The notes under the pieces were generated by a model. That model worked only from the letters and a program-made list of their open reading frames with translations, was not told where the DNA came from and made no database searches. 57,225 nucleotides of DNA from Streptomyces tateyamensis (GTDB lineage Bacteria > Actinomycetota > Actinomycetes > Streptomycetales > Streptomycetaceae): positions 1 to 57,225 of the forward strand of contig NZ_PYBW01000068.1 in the NCBI RefSeq assembly GCF_003205575.1, in the 5' to 3' direction. Numbering within the stretch: the stretch's first letter is position 1; every line of letters begins with the position of its first letter. A program made the translations under genes and the position numbers. Shown one piece after another: positions 34,176-43,200 of the stretch.

Positions 34176-34897
34176 CGGCGGACCTCGGGCAGGCCGACGG
34201 TGACGAGCTGGGTGGACAGGCCGTGGGAGGCGTCGTCGCTCCGGGTGACGCCGGCGTAGTGGATCTCGAAGCCGCGGGCGCGCAGGAGGGCCTGGAACTC
34301 GTCGCCGGCCCATTCGCGGACGTGGCTGGGATTGCGGGGCGGCCCGGGGGCGTCGTAGCCACTGCGGAACTCGCGGGCGGGGGTGGAGAACACGGCGACG
34401 GAGGCGCCGTCCGACAGGAGGTTCCGGGTGAGCGCAAGGAGCGGGAGCGGGTCGAGGAGGTGTTCGATGACGTCGGAGCAGACGACGACGGAGCGTCGCA
34501 GGAGATCGGGAGCGAGGGGGAGATATTCGGTCTTCTCCAGATCGGCGTCGATCCACTGGCCGAAGGCGTGGTTCTCGCGGCACCAGGTGAGGTTGTCGCC
34601 GAAGTCGACGCCGATGTACATCCAGTCGGGGCGTTCGGAGGCCAGGGCGGCGAGCTTGCCGGCGCGGCCACAGCCGAGGTCGATGAGGGTGTCGAGACCG
34701 GAGTGCTCGGCGAGGGTGGCGGCGTACGGGTAGACGTCGGGCTGCCAGGTGACGTCGTCGTCGGTGGTGTCGGTGAAGTACTCCACGGTGGTCCGGTGTC
34801 GGTAGCCGGCCCGGATGTGGTGGGTGGTGGCGTCTCCGAGGGGCTGATGGGAGAGGACGGGGTACGGCGCCGGGGGCAGCGCGGGAGTCGTAGGCAC
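34172..34897 (-). CDS. Class I SAM-dependent methyltransferase
   Basis: The product is 241 aa from a GTG at 34897 with AAGGAG upstream. Motif I is LIDLGCGRAGKLAAL, followed by YIGVDFGDNLTWCRE (strand 2), VVVCSDVIEHLLDPLPLLAL (motif II region) and VAVFSTPAREF. The pattern resembles UbiG/UbiE-type and sugar or small-molecule methyltransferases. A ~75-residue N-terminal part (YRHRTTVEYFTDTTDDDVTW) is family-specific. Stop and start overlap the GT-B glycosyltransferase, which suggests that sugar and methyl transfer act on the same product. Confidence 0.83.
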   Translation of the reverse strand: MPTTPALPPAPYPVLSHQPLGDATTHHIRAGYRHRTTVEYFTDTTDDDVTWQPDVYPYAATLAEHSGLDTLIDLGCGRAGKLAALASERPDWMYIGVDFGDNLTWCRENHAFGQWIDADLEKTEYLPLAPDLLRRSVVVCSDVIEHLLDPLPLLALTRNLLSDGASVAVFSTPAREFRSGYDAPGPPRNPSHVREWAGDEFQALLRARGFEIHYAGVTRSDDASHGLSTQLVTVGLPEVRR

Positions 34898-34917
34898 AAT
34901 GAACTCCTTCGGTCGTG

Positions 34918-36000
34918 TCACAGCTGGGGCCAGAGCGAGAAGATGCCGACCAGGCGCTCGGTGAGCTCTTCGCGGAGTTCGCGCCAGCGGTGGCCGCCGG
35001 TGCGGCGTGCTTCGGCGGCCAGGTCGTAGGCGTGGCCGCCGGTCTCGGGCAGGCAGGCGAACATCTGGAGCAGAGCGGAGGTGTCGTCGTCCGGCCCGGA
35101 GTCGGTGTCGGCTGCGAGCAGGGCGCGGATGTCGTCGGCCGGCATGGCGGCGGTGATGCCGGAGCCGGGGATGCTCTTGCTCATCTTGGGCAGGCCGCCG
35201 AAGCCGGGGATCATCTTGGTGTAGATGCCGGAGAGGCGGTCGGCGGCGGGCAGACCCCAGCGTTCGGCTCCACGCCGGGCGAGTGCCACGTACTTGTGCT
35301 CGTCGACGCCGAGGGAGACCAGGACGTGGCGGTCCTGGGCGAGCAGGTGGACGAAGTCGGCGGCCATGAGGAGGGTGGCCTGCTTCATGCCGTAGGTGAG
35401 GTGGTCGAAGACACCGTGGTTGCGGTAGAGGCCGGAGAGGTCCTCCTCGGCCCAGGTGAAGTCGGCATCGTCCAGGTGGCGGGAGAGCAGGAAGGCCGTG
35501 GCCAGGACGTCGGCGTTGCCCTCCTGGCGACGCAGGACTCCGCGCTGCTCGTCGAAGCCGAGTCGGCGGACGAACTCCTCGTACTGGTCGGCCAGTCGGC
35601 GGACCTCGGCCAGCGGGGTGCGGCGGGCGTTGTAGGAGTCGAGGTCGCCGAGCACGATCTGGACGTGCAGGCCGTGCTGCTGGAGCGTGACGGCGCGCAG
35701 GAGCTGGAAGACGGTGCCGGCGTGCGGCGGGCCGCCGAGGCCGACGCCGGTGGTCACGGTGGCGGGCTTGCCGTCGGCGACGGCGGTTGCGAAGTCCCGG
35801 GCTCCGGTGTGGCACATCCACTTGGTGCGCAGGTCGTTCGGGCTCAGGTCGGCGAGCGGGAAGTCGATGGCGCCGAGGGCGGATTCGGCGTCGGCCTCCG
35901 GGGTGGCGCTGCCGCTGGCGGCAGCGGTGCTCTCGGGAGCGATGCGCTCGTAGTTGTGGCGGGCGATGACGTCGTCGTAGTACGCGGAGTCGAACTTCAC
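34918..36000 (-). CDS. Tryptophanyl-tRNA synthetase-like class I synthetase paralogue
   Basis: The product is 360 aa from a GTG at 36000 overlapping the radical SAM stop (GTGA). Class I catalytic signatures are present but unusual: the HIGH-equivalent is PPHAGT (91-96) in TTGVGLGGPPHAGTVFQLL, and a full KMSKS at 272-276 in GLPKMSKSIPGSGI. The segments FTWAEEDLSGLYRNHGVFDH and LVSLGVDEHKYVALARR fit the TrpRS/TyrRS Rossmann domain. The anticodon-binding end is short. It may be an amino-acid-activating biosynthetic paralogue rather than a translation enzyme. Its place inside a coupled operon with radical SAM and TrpD-like genes supports that view. Confidence 0.8.
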   Translation of the reverse strand: MKFDSAYYDDVIARHNYERIAPESTAAASGSATPEADAESALGAIDFPLADLSPNDLRTKWMCHTGARDFATAVADGKPATVTTGVGLGGPPHAGTVFQLLRAVTLQQHGLHVQIVLGDLDSYNARRTPLAEVRRLADQYEEFVRRLGFDEQRGVLRRQEGNADVLATAFLLSRHLDDADFTWAEEDLSGLYRNHGVFDHLTYGMKQATLLMAADFVHLLAQDRHVLVSLGVDEHKYVALARRGAERWGLPAADRLSGIYTKMIPGFGGLPKMSKSIPGSGITAAMPADDIRALLAADTDSGPDDDTSALLQMFACLPETGGHAYDLAAEARRTGGHRWRELREELTERLVGIFSLWPQL

Positions 36001-36923
36001 GGCGTGGTCACTTCCTTCTCCGAGGAGGTCGCGGTGGAGGTGTTGGTGGAGCGCGATGCGAAGGCCCGGCGGACGAGGGGCTCGAAGCCGTCGGTGAGGA
36101 GGTTGCCGAGGACGGTGTTGCGGGGCGCGGCGACGCTGCCGAGATCGGCGGTGACAGTGCCGTCGGCCAGGACCCAGACCCGGAAGGGATAGGGGTCCTC
36201 CGCAGCGCGGGTCGGCTGGTCGTACACCTGGATGCCGGTGCCGGACAGCAGGTCGCGGACGTGTGCGACCGCCTCGGTGAACGCCTCGCGGTCGTAGGCG
36301 TAGAGGTCGGCCTTGCGGGAGTTCGCGCGGCCGATCGGGCGGTACTGGGAGATCAGCCAGTACTCGACCGGAGTGCGGGCGGCCAGACCGGTGATGATCT
36401 CGGCGAGGCTGGGGAGGGCGGCCAGCGAAACGGCGGTGGTGAAGGTGTTGAAGGCGAGGCGCCGCCGGTCAGCCGCGAGCAGGGCGGTGTTGGCCCGGAA
36501 GGTGGTGAAGTAGCCGTCGCCGCGGAACCAGTCGGCGCTCTGCTCGTCGGGGCCGTCCACGGCCAGGGAGTAGAGGGTGACGTGGTCGCGTAGTCCGGCG
36601 TAGCGGTCGGCGAGCAGCAGGCCGTTGGTGTGCAGGTTGGTCTCGAAGCCGGCGGCCTGGGCGTGCTGGAGCGCGGGCTCCAGGTGGTTGTCGTACGGCA
36701 TGACGGGGTCGCCGCCGGTGAAGACGATCCTCCGCGCCTCCGACTCGGCACGGACGCGGTCGATGACGCGGCGGACGGTGGCCTCGTCGGTGTGCACCCG
36801 GTTGCGTTCGCGGTAGCAGAAGCGGCACACACCTGGGGAGCCGGTTGTCTTCGGCAGGTCCCAGGCGTTGCAGTCGGTGTTGAGGACCAGGTGCACGATG
36901 GCGAGTTCTTCGTGGGTCAGCAT
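35997..36923 (-). CDS. Radical SAM enzyme with CX14CX2C cluster motif
   Basis: The product is 308 aa from the ATG at 36923, with GGGAG upstream. The [4Fe-4S] cysteines appear to be C18, C33 and C36 (NTDCNAWDLP, then GVCRFCYRER), an expanded CX14CX2C instead of CX3CX2C, a spacing I know from some QueE enzymes. The GGDP motif is in IVFTGGDPVMPYDNHL. FETNLHTNGLLL and DHVTLYSLAVDGPDE follow the usual half-barrel order. VEYWLISQYRPIGRAN in the C-terminal half is faintly reminiscent of viperin-type enzymes. No SPASM domain is present. The substrate is unknown; TrpD-like and dehydrogenase neighbours suggest a nucleoside- or sugar-like molecule. Confidence 0.85.
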   Translation of the reverse strand: MLTHEELAIVHLVLNTDCNAWDLPKTTGSPGVCRFCYRERNRVHTDEATVRRVIDRVRAESEARRIVFTGGDPVMPYDNHLEPALQHAQAAGFETNLHTNGLLLADRYAGLRDHVTLYSLAVDGPDEQSADWFRGDGYFTTFRANTALLAADRRRLAFNTFTTAVSLAALPSLAEIITGLAARTPVEYWLISQYRPIGRANSRKADLYAYDREAFTEAVAHVRDLLSGTGIQVYDQPTRAAEDPYPFRVWVLADGTVTADLGSVAAPRNTVLGNLLTDGFEPLVRRAFASRSTNTSTATSSEKEVTTP

Positions 36924-38074
36924 GCGGTCGTCTCCCTGTCGGAGGCCGGACGGTGGTCCGAGGGCAGTCGTAAGAGGGCGTCGACCGTGCGTGGGGCACC
37001 GCTCGTGAGGAACACGAAACGGCGAAGGGTGTCCAGGGCGGCGCCGTCGTCCAGGACGGCGAGTGCGGTGGCCAGCCCTGCCGGCAAGGTAGGGACGGCG
37101 CCGGCGGTCACCATCAGCACGGCCGCGTTCAGGGCGACGGTGCGACGGGCCACAGCCGGGGCGCGGCCGGCGAGGAGATGCACGATGGCGGCGACGTTGG
37201 CGCGCGGATCGGCGCGCTGTGCCAGGGCGCCGAGGCCACCGACCGGGCCCACGACACCGCTGGCCTCGCCGATGGCGCGTGCGAAATCCAGGTCTTCCTG
37301 GCCAGCGGTCAGGCGGCAGACGCGGACGGTACCGCCGGGAATCAGCTCGTCGACCTGACTGCCGGGCACGGGGGAGGAGTTGACCACGGTGACGTCACCG
37401 AGGCCGAGTCGGTGCAGCAGTCGCGCGGACACCTGGACGGCCGGGTGGGACAGGCCGTAGACGAAGCCGTGGCAGGCCACCGGGCTCAGCAGGGCGGGGA
37501 AGCCCAAGCTCAGGGCGTGCACGGCCTGGAATCGGCGGCCGTAGCGTTGGTCGAACTCCGGCACCCGGTGCTCGATGGAGAAGAACCCGAAGCCGCACTC
37601 CCCCGCGATGTCCACCATGGCTTGTGGCGAGAGATGCTCGCACCGCGCACCCACCACGTCCATGAAGTCCCGGGAACCGGTCTTGGAGGAGGCGCTGCGC
37701 GAACCGAGCTTTGCGATGTGCGCGCCGCCCGCCGCGGCGACCAGCGCGGCGGCCGAGCTGATGTTGATCGTCTTGTACGTCTTCTTCCCGCTGCCGGTGT
37801 AGCCGACCAGCCGCATCCCCGACGGCGGCATCAGGGGCTCCCACGCGCTGTGGTCGAGCGTGCGGGCGGCCCGGATCGCGGCTTCCACCTCGGCCGAGCG
37901 CGGTCCGCGCAGGAGCAGGGCGGTCAGCACGCTGCCGAGCATCACGTCACGGGGCGGGCCGGCGGGCAGCCCGAGCAGGTGCAGCAGACCGTTGTGGACC
38001 TCAGCCGGGGAGATGTCTTCGGGTGAGTTGACCAGGTGCACGAGGTCGGGGATCGGGACGGGGGGCGAGTGCAT
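36917..38074 (-). CDS. TrpD-like (anthranilate phosphoribosyltransferase family) enzyme
   Basis: The product is 385 aa from the ATG at 38074 with AGGAG upstream; its end overlaps the radical SAM start by 7 bp. The N-terminal helical domain has ISPAEVHNGLLHLLGLP. The phosphate loop and core follow as GYTGSGKKTYKTINISSAAA (91-110), then VAAAGGAHIAKLGSRSASSK and TGSRDFMDVVG, equivalent to the TrpD GTGGD...FNIS and KHGNRSVSSKSGS segments. The family joins phosphoribosyl pyrophosphate or a sugar phosphate to an aromatic amine or base. GYTGSG in place of GTGGDG implies an altered substrate. Probably an N-glycoside-forming step rather than tryptophan synthesis. Confidence 0.83.
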   Translation of the reverse strand: MHSPPVPIPDLVHLVNSPEDISPAEVHNGLLHLLGLPAGPPRDVMLGSVLTALLLRGPRSAEVEAAIRAARTLDHSAWEPLMPPSGMRLVGYTGSGKKTYKTINISSAAALVAAAGGAHIAKLGSRSASSKTGSRDFMDVVGARCEHLSPQAMVDIAGECGFGFFSIEHRVPEFDQRYGRRFQAVHALSLGFPALLSPVACHGFVYGLSHPAVQVSARLLHRLGLGDVTVVNSSPVPGSQVDELIPGGTVRVCRLTAGQEDLDFARAIGEASGVVGPVGGLGALAQRADPRANVAAIVHLLAGRAPAVARRTVALNAAVLMVTAGAVPTLPAGLATALAVLDDGAALDTLRRFVFLTSGAPRTVDALLRLPSDHRPASDRETTAC

Positions 38075-38095
38075 TGCGGAACTCCTAGGGCGAAG

Positions 38096-39154
38096 TCAGC
38101 TACGGGAAGTGAGCAGTACTTTCAGCGGTCGGCGCGCAACGTCGGGGCGGAGCGCGTTCAGGGCGTCGGGCAGCCAGGCGAGCGGGTAGCGGGTGGAGAT
38201 GAGGGCCGTGGCCCATGCGCTGCCCGCGTCCTGGTCGAGCAGTTGGAGCGCATCCCGGAAGTCGTCGCGGTCGTTCGCGCGGCAGTAGGAGTACGAGCCC
38301 CGGACGGTGAGTGAGCGTCGGAACACCTCGCGCACCGGGGTGGGCAGCTGCACCTGCGGGGCGTAGGCGTTCTGGACGAGGACCGTGCCGCCGTCCCGTA
38401 CCGCCTCGAGCGCCTGGAGCAGCGGCGCGGGCGAGTGCCCAGAAGCCGCGTCGACCACCGCGTCGCACGCGCCTGCGGGGAGACCTGGAGTCGGGCAGAC
38501 GGTGACGGAGGTGCCCGCCAGCAGGGCCCGGAGGCGCGCTTCATGCTCCGGCCTGCGAGTGGTGAGGAGGACGTCCCATCCGGCTTGGGCCGCAACGACT
38601 GCGGTGCAGATGCCCAGGGTGCCGGCACCGATGACCCCGAGGCGGCTCGTGCCACTGGAGGGTGGTGCTTGCAGGCCGCACCGCACGCCGTGCAGGGCGA
38701 CCGCCACCGGGTCGGCGAGGACGAACACAACCGGATCAGGTGCTCCAGCGGGCAGCGGCACGGCGTTCCGCACGGGAACGCGAACGGACTCGGCCAGGCC
38801 GCCGGGCAGGTCCCAGCCGATGCGCCGCAGGCTGGGGCACAGGTGGATGCGGCCCAGGACGCACTCGGCACATGCATCGCACCCGACCAGCGGATTGACC
38901 GCGACCCAGTTCCCGGTGGTGTCGTCGATGCCGACGACCTCGTGGCCGGGCACCCACCCTTCGGGGATCGGTCCGCCCCAGGAGTCCGAGCAGAGCTTGC
39001 TGGTGTCGCTCCCGCACAGTGCCGAGAAGCGCACCCGGACGTCCGTCGTCCCTGCGTCTGCCGGCAGTGCGGCGCGGCGCACAGGTGCGAGGCGTAGCGG
39101 ACCGTCCGCCTCCCCGGGCTGGGCTTCCCAGACGAGCGTGCCAACGCCGGTCAC
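38096..39154 (-). CDS. Zinc-dependent medium-chain alcohol/polyol dehydrogenase
   Basis: The product is 352 aa from a GTG at 39154 that overlaps the HAD gene's stop (GTGA). The catalytic zinc site is C47 in FSALCGSDTSK, H71 and E72 in GWVPGHEVVG. The structural zinc loop has GCDACAECVLGRIHLC. The NAD(P)-binding Rossmann motif is LGVIGAGTLGICTAV, followed by a helix ending LTTRRPEHEARLRALL. The family oxidises secondary alcohols of polyols, sugars or amino acids (threonine-dehydrogenase-like). In this operon it probably oxidises a sugar or side-chain hydroxyl. Confidence 0.87.
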   Translation of the reverse strand: MTGVGTLVWEAQPGEADGPLRLAPVRRAALPADAGTTDVRVRFSALCGSDTSKLCSDSWGGPIPEGWVPGHEVVGIDDTTGNWVAVNPLVGCDACAECVLGRIHLCPSLRRIGWDLPGGLAESVRVPVRNAVPLPAGAPDPVVFVLADPVAVALHGVRCGLQAPPSSGTSRLGVIGAGTLGICTAVVAAQAGWDVLLTTRRPEHEARLRALLAGTSVTVCPTPGLPAGACDAVVDAASGHSPAPLLQALEAVRDGGTVLVQNAYAPQVQLPTPVREVFRRSLTVRGSYSYCRANDRDDFRDALQLLDQDAGSAWATALISTRYPLAWLPDALNALRPDVARRPLKVLLTSRS

Positions 39155-39924
39155 CGGACTTCCTGCCGGTTCGAGTCCGTGACGCCCAACCAGGTCGGCA
39201 GGGTCTCGACGGACCGGAGCGTGACGCCCGGCCAGGGCTGTCCCTGGTCGCCGAATGCCAGCGTGTCCGTGCCGCCCCGCCGTTCCACCCGCACCGCCCG
39301 CATTCCGCAGCGCAGGGCCCCGAGCAGTTCGTTGCCGCCACCGTCGCCGCAGTACAGCACCGAATCCGCAGAGCTCCCGAGGCGCTCGGCGACCCGCGTG
39401 TACAGGTGCCGGGTGGGCTTTACTGCGCCCTCGCGGCAGCTGAACAGCGCCACGTCGAACTGTTCGGAGAGTTCGGAGTGGTGCCACGCTTCGGCGATGT
39501 CGGGGGCCGCGTCACTCAGCAGCGCCAGCCGGATGCCGGCCCGCCGCAGCGTGTGGAGGCTCTCCAGCACTGACGGCTCGGCACGCAACCGTCGGGGCGC
39601 CAGCTGTCGGAGTACCGACTCCACCTGGGGGACGTACTCAGCCGGTGCCCCGCACTGTTCGGCGAGATGCGCGGCGATCTCGGTGGGCGTGCTCAGGGTG
39701 CCGTCGTGCCGAGCCTGCCAACTGCCGCCGAGCACTTGGTCGGCGATGTGGTCCGGCACGTGCAGTTCGGCGGCGATCCTCCGCGCGGCATGGCTGCGCT
39801 CGCGATCGTCCGGGGCCGGAACCAGAGTTCCGAAGAGGTCCAGGATCACGGCGGTGGGCCGCCATCCGGCAGGCGTCGCAGCGACGATCGGGCTCTGTTC
39901 CGGGCGGGTCAGGGTGCTGTCCAT
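39151..39924 (-). CDS. HAD-superfamily hydrolase
   Basis: The product is 257 aa; the ATG at 39924 has GGAAGG upstream and is the first gene of the leftward operon. Motif I is AVILDLFGTLVP with nucleophile Asp29, motif II is LALLSDAAPD, motif III lysine is in EGAVKPTRHLY, and motif IV is LYCGDGGGNELLGA. The helical cap (~45-125) marks a C1-type phosphatase or dehalogenase. A phosphatase acting on a sugar phosphate or phosphorylated intermediate fits the TrpD-like and glycosyltransferase neighbours. Confidence 0.85.
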   Translation of the reverse strand: MDSTLTRPEQSPIVAATPAGWRPTAVILDLFGTLVPAPDDRERSHAARRIAAELHVPDHIADQVLGGSWQARHDGTLSTPTEIAAHLAEQCGAPAEYVPQVESVLRQLAPRRLRAEPSVLESLHTLRRAGIRLALLSDAAPDIAEAWHHSELSEQFDVALFSCREGAVKPTRHLYTRVAERLGSSADSVLYCGDGGGNELLGALRCGMRAVRVERRGGTDTLAFGDQGQPWPGVTLRSVETLPTWLGVTDSNRQEVR

Positions 39925-40164
39925 CAGTTCCCTTCCGTCACCGGCGACGGCGATGGGCCGAGGCCGGTGATCGAATTACCAAGTGGGGGCTTCTCCAACG
40001 GCTCTGCCGGCCGAAGCCCGGAGGTTGAGGAGCTATTGAAAGCCTGCCCGCCGGAGCCCGTTCCGGTGTAGGTCCGCGCGTCGCACCGCCGTGGAACCGG
40101 CACCGAACCGAGTCGGGCGGCACCGGAGTGCGAGTCGATCACCACTCGTCGCGGCTGTGGTACT

Positions 40165-40186
40165 CGTGCTGAACCCGTGCTGAACC
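40165..40186. repeat. Tandem 11-bp repeat in the divergent promoter region
   Basis: CGTGCTGAACC occurs twice, head to tail with no spacer (40165-40175 and 40176-40186), within the 332-bp gap between the HAD gene and the XRE-NB-ARC-WD40 regulator. Candidate -10 boxes for the rightward gene (TAGGCT at 40217 and TAGCGT at 40225) lie 30-40 bp downstream. It is a likely operator. I see no gene in the rest of this gap. Confidence 0.6.
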
Positions 40187-40256
40187 ATTGGCCGTACGAC
40201 TCGGGACGCCTCGGAATAGGCTGCTAGCGTCGTCAGTACCGATTGCGGGGGGTCGA

Positions 40257-43200
40257 GTGGGCACGGTGCAGCGTTGGTCAGGTCGTGAGGCCAAGGCTCT
40301 CCGTGAGGCATTACGGATGACCGTCCGCGGCTTCGCAGCCCACCTCGGTGTCAGCGATCGGACGGTCTCCAAGTGGGAGGCCGGCGGGGAGCACCTGTTC
40401 CCCGTGACCGACTCGCAGGCACTGCTCGACACAGTCCTCGACCGGGCGGACCCCGACGCTGTGGACCGCTTCCGACAGCTCCTCGACGGGCACGTCCGTC
40501 ATCGAGCGACCACTGCGGGAAGTTACGTCCTAGCGCCACCTCCGGAGCCCGGCTTGGTACACAGATCCGAAGACTTCGACAGCGTCATCTCCCTGCTGGC
40601 CGAGGCGAACGCATCCGGCAGGAGCCCCGTACTGGCGGTGTGCGGACCCGGCGGCTTCGGCAAGACGACCCTGGTCACTCAGGTGTGCGAGGACCCCGGC
40701 GTCCGGGAGACGTTCCCCGAGATCCTCTGGGTGGAGACGGGAGAAGGCTGCACCGCCGCCCGCGTCGTGGAGCTGATCTCCGATCTATGCGTGCACGTCG
40801 ACGGAACCCGCCCCGCACTCACCGACCCCGAGCAGGCCGGCTTCCACCTGGCCCGCGTGCTGCAGGACAGGCGGGTGCTGCTCGTCATCGACAACGTCTG
40901 GTCAGCGGCGGATCTGGCCCCGTTTCTCTTTGGCGCTCCGTCCTGCACCCGCCTCGTGACCACGAGGAACATCCGCACCTGCCCGTCGACGGCGCAGGTT
41001 CTGCGGCTCGGCCCGATGTCGGCTCCGGAGATCAGCGAGCTGCTGACCCGATCCGTCTCCCGCTTGACCCGGCCGGCCGCCGACCGGCTGGCGGCCCTGT
41101 GCGGTGGGTGGCCGCTACTGGCCACCGTGGTCGGCTCCAACGTCTCCTCCGACCTGGACGCCGGAGCCTCGGCCGAACGGGCCGTCTCCGAGGCCAGGCA
41201 GGCACTGCACGCCCACGGACCGCAGGCGTTCGACGTCTGGGACGCGGACCAGCGTTCCAACGCGATCGGCCACGCCATCACCGCCAGTCTGCGTAGTCTC
41301 GACGAGGGCGTGAGGATCACCGGGGGTTCGTCGCTGCGCGAGCGCTACCTCTCGCTGGCGGTCTTCCCCGCCACGCTGCCGGTGCCCTTGAGCGTGCTCA
41401 CCCACTGGTGGGGTACGACCCACGGCTGGTCGGCCAGCGCCGTCCGCCAGTTCTGCCGGATCCTGGCCGACCGCTCGCTGATCAGCGCGTATCTGGCCGA
41501 CCGGGACGCGGTGGTCCTGCACGACGTGTTCCGCTCCTACCTGAAGCACATGGTGGGCAGTCAGTGGGAAGCCCTGCACGCCTCGTTGATCGATTCCTAC
41601 CGCGATGCCGGTGCGGCGGACTGGTCGCAGCTGCCGGCGGCCCACCCTTACATGTGGCAGCAACTGCCGTACCACCTGCACGAGGCCGGACTCGATGACG
41701 AGCTGGTGGACCTGCTGTCGTCCACCTCGTACGTCGCGCGCAAGGCGGCCACGATCGGCAGCCAGTCCCTGGCGGCCGACGCCATTGTCCTCGGGGCCGT
41801 CGAACCCTTCCGGGCCGACTCCCATCCCCGGCACCGGGACTGGCACCGGGCGGGCACGCTGACCGGAGCCGGATACCTGCTGCACGGGCTCCGGACGCCG
41901 CAGGACATGGCATCGACGCTGACCCTCGCCCTCGTGCGGGCGGGCGACCTGCCGTCCGGCAGCACCACGGAGACCGCCGATGCAGGCGGCTTCCAGGCAT
42001 CCTGGGCCCGGGCCGCCGCAGTGGGGCACGGCCACGTGGGCGCTGTCGTCTCGGTCGCGACCGCTGCGGGCCTCATCGTCTCCGGCGGCGAGGACGGCGC
42101 TGTCCGGGTTTGGGACCTCGCCTCGCGCACCCTGGTCCACGCCTTCCACGCCCACACCGGCTGGGTGTTCGCCACCGCCCTGACGCATGACGGCGCGCTG
42201 CTGGCCTCGGCGGGCGAGGACGGCCTGATCCGCCTCTGGAGCCCCCGCACTGGAAGAGCTCTCGGAGTCCTCGCCGGTCACGATCGCCGGGTCCGCTGCC
42301 TCAGCTTCACCCCGGACGGCCGGTACCTCCTGTCGGCGGCCGAAGACGGGAACGTGCGGGTCTGGAACGTCGAGGAACTGAGCCTCAGTCACTCGATGGC
42401 GACCTGCGGAACGCCGCTGTGGACGGTCTCCGTCGACGCCGCTGCGCGGGTCGTGGCCGCAGCGGGTGAGGACGAGTTCGTTCGCCTCTACGACCTGGCG
42501 ACCGGCGCGCTCCTCGACGAGAAGGCGGGTCACCGGGACTGGGTCCGGTCGGTGGCCTTCTCCCGCACCGGCGGGCTCCTCGCCTCGGGCTCGGGTGACC
42601 GCTCCGTGGTCCTCTGGGACACCAGCGGCGGCAGGCTCAACCAGGTCCGGCGGGTGGACGGCCTTCCCGCGCGTGTCCGCTCGGTGGTCCTCGACGGCCA
42701 GTCGGACCTCCTCCTCGCCGCCACCGAGGACGCCGTCATCCGGGCATTCGACGCCGGCGGCCCGGTCGGCGAGGTGCGGATGCCGCCGGGCGTCGACTGG
42801 GTCCGGGCACTGGCCTGCGCGGCCGACGGAACGGTCGTCGCCGGCTGCGAGGACGGCGCCCTGCGGCTGTGGACGAAGTCGGAACCCGACGGGCTCCACA
42901 CCGTGGCCGAAGGCTCGAACACGGTCTGGTCCACCCACATCACGTCCGACGGTGGCCTCGGCGCCGTCGGCCACGGTGACGGCCACGTCGAACTCCTGGA
43001 CCTGCCCACCGCCGCGTTGCACCGAGAACTGCTGGGCAGCGCGGGCCGGGTGTGGTCGGTGGCCACCGGTGGCAGGTACGTCGCGGCGGCCTGCGGGGAC
43101 GGCTCCGTCCACGTCTGGTCCCTCGACGACGAGAGCTGGGCACTGCGGCTCAACGGCGACGTCACCCGGAGCTGGAGCGTCGCGGTGGCCCGGTCCGGCA

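Noticed and set aside
34918..36000. TrpRS-like gene as a simple indolmycin-type resistance synthetase
   Set aside because: The altered PPHAGT motif, short C-terminal part and translational coupling to radical SAM and TrpD-like genes fit a biosynthetic paralogue better, although resistance cannot be excluded.
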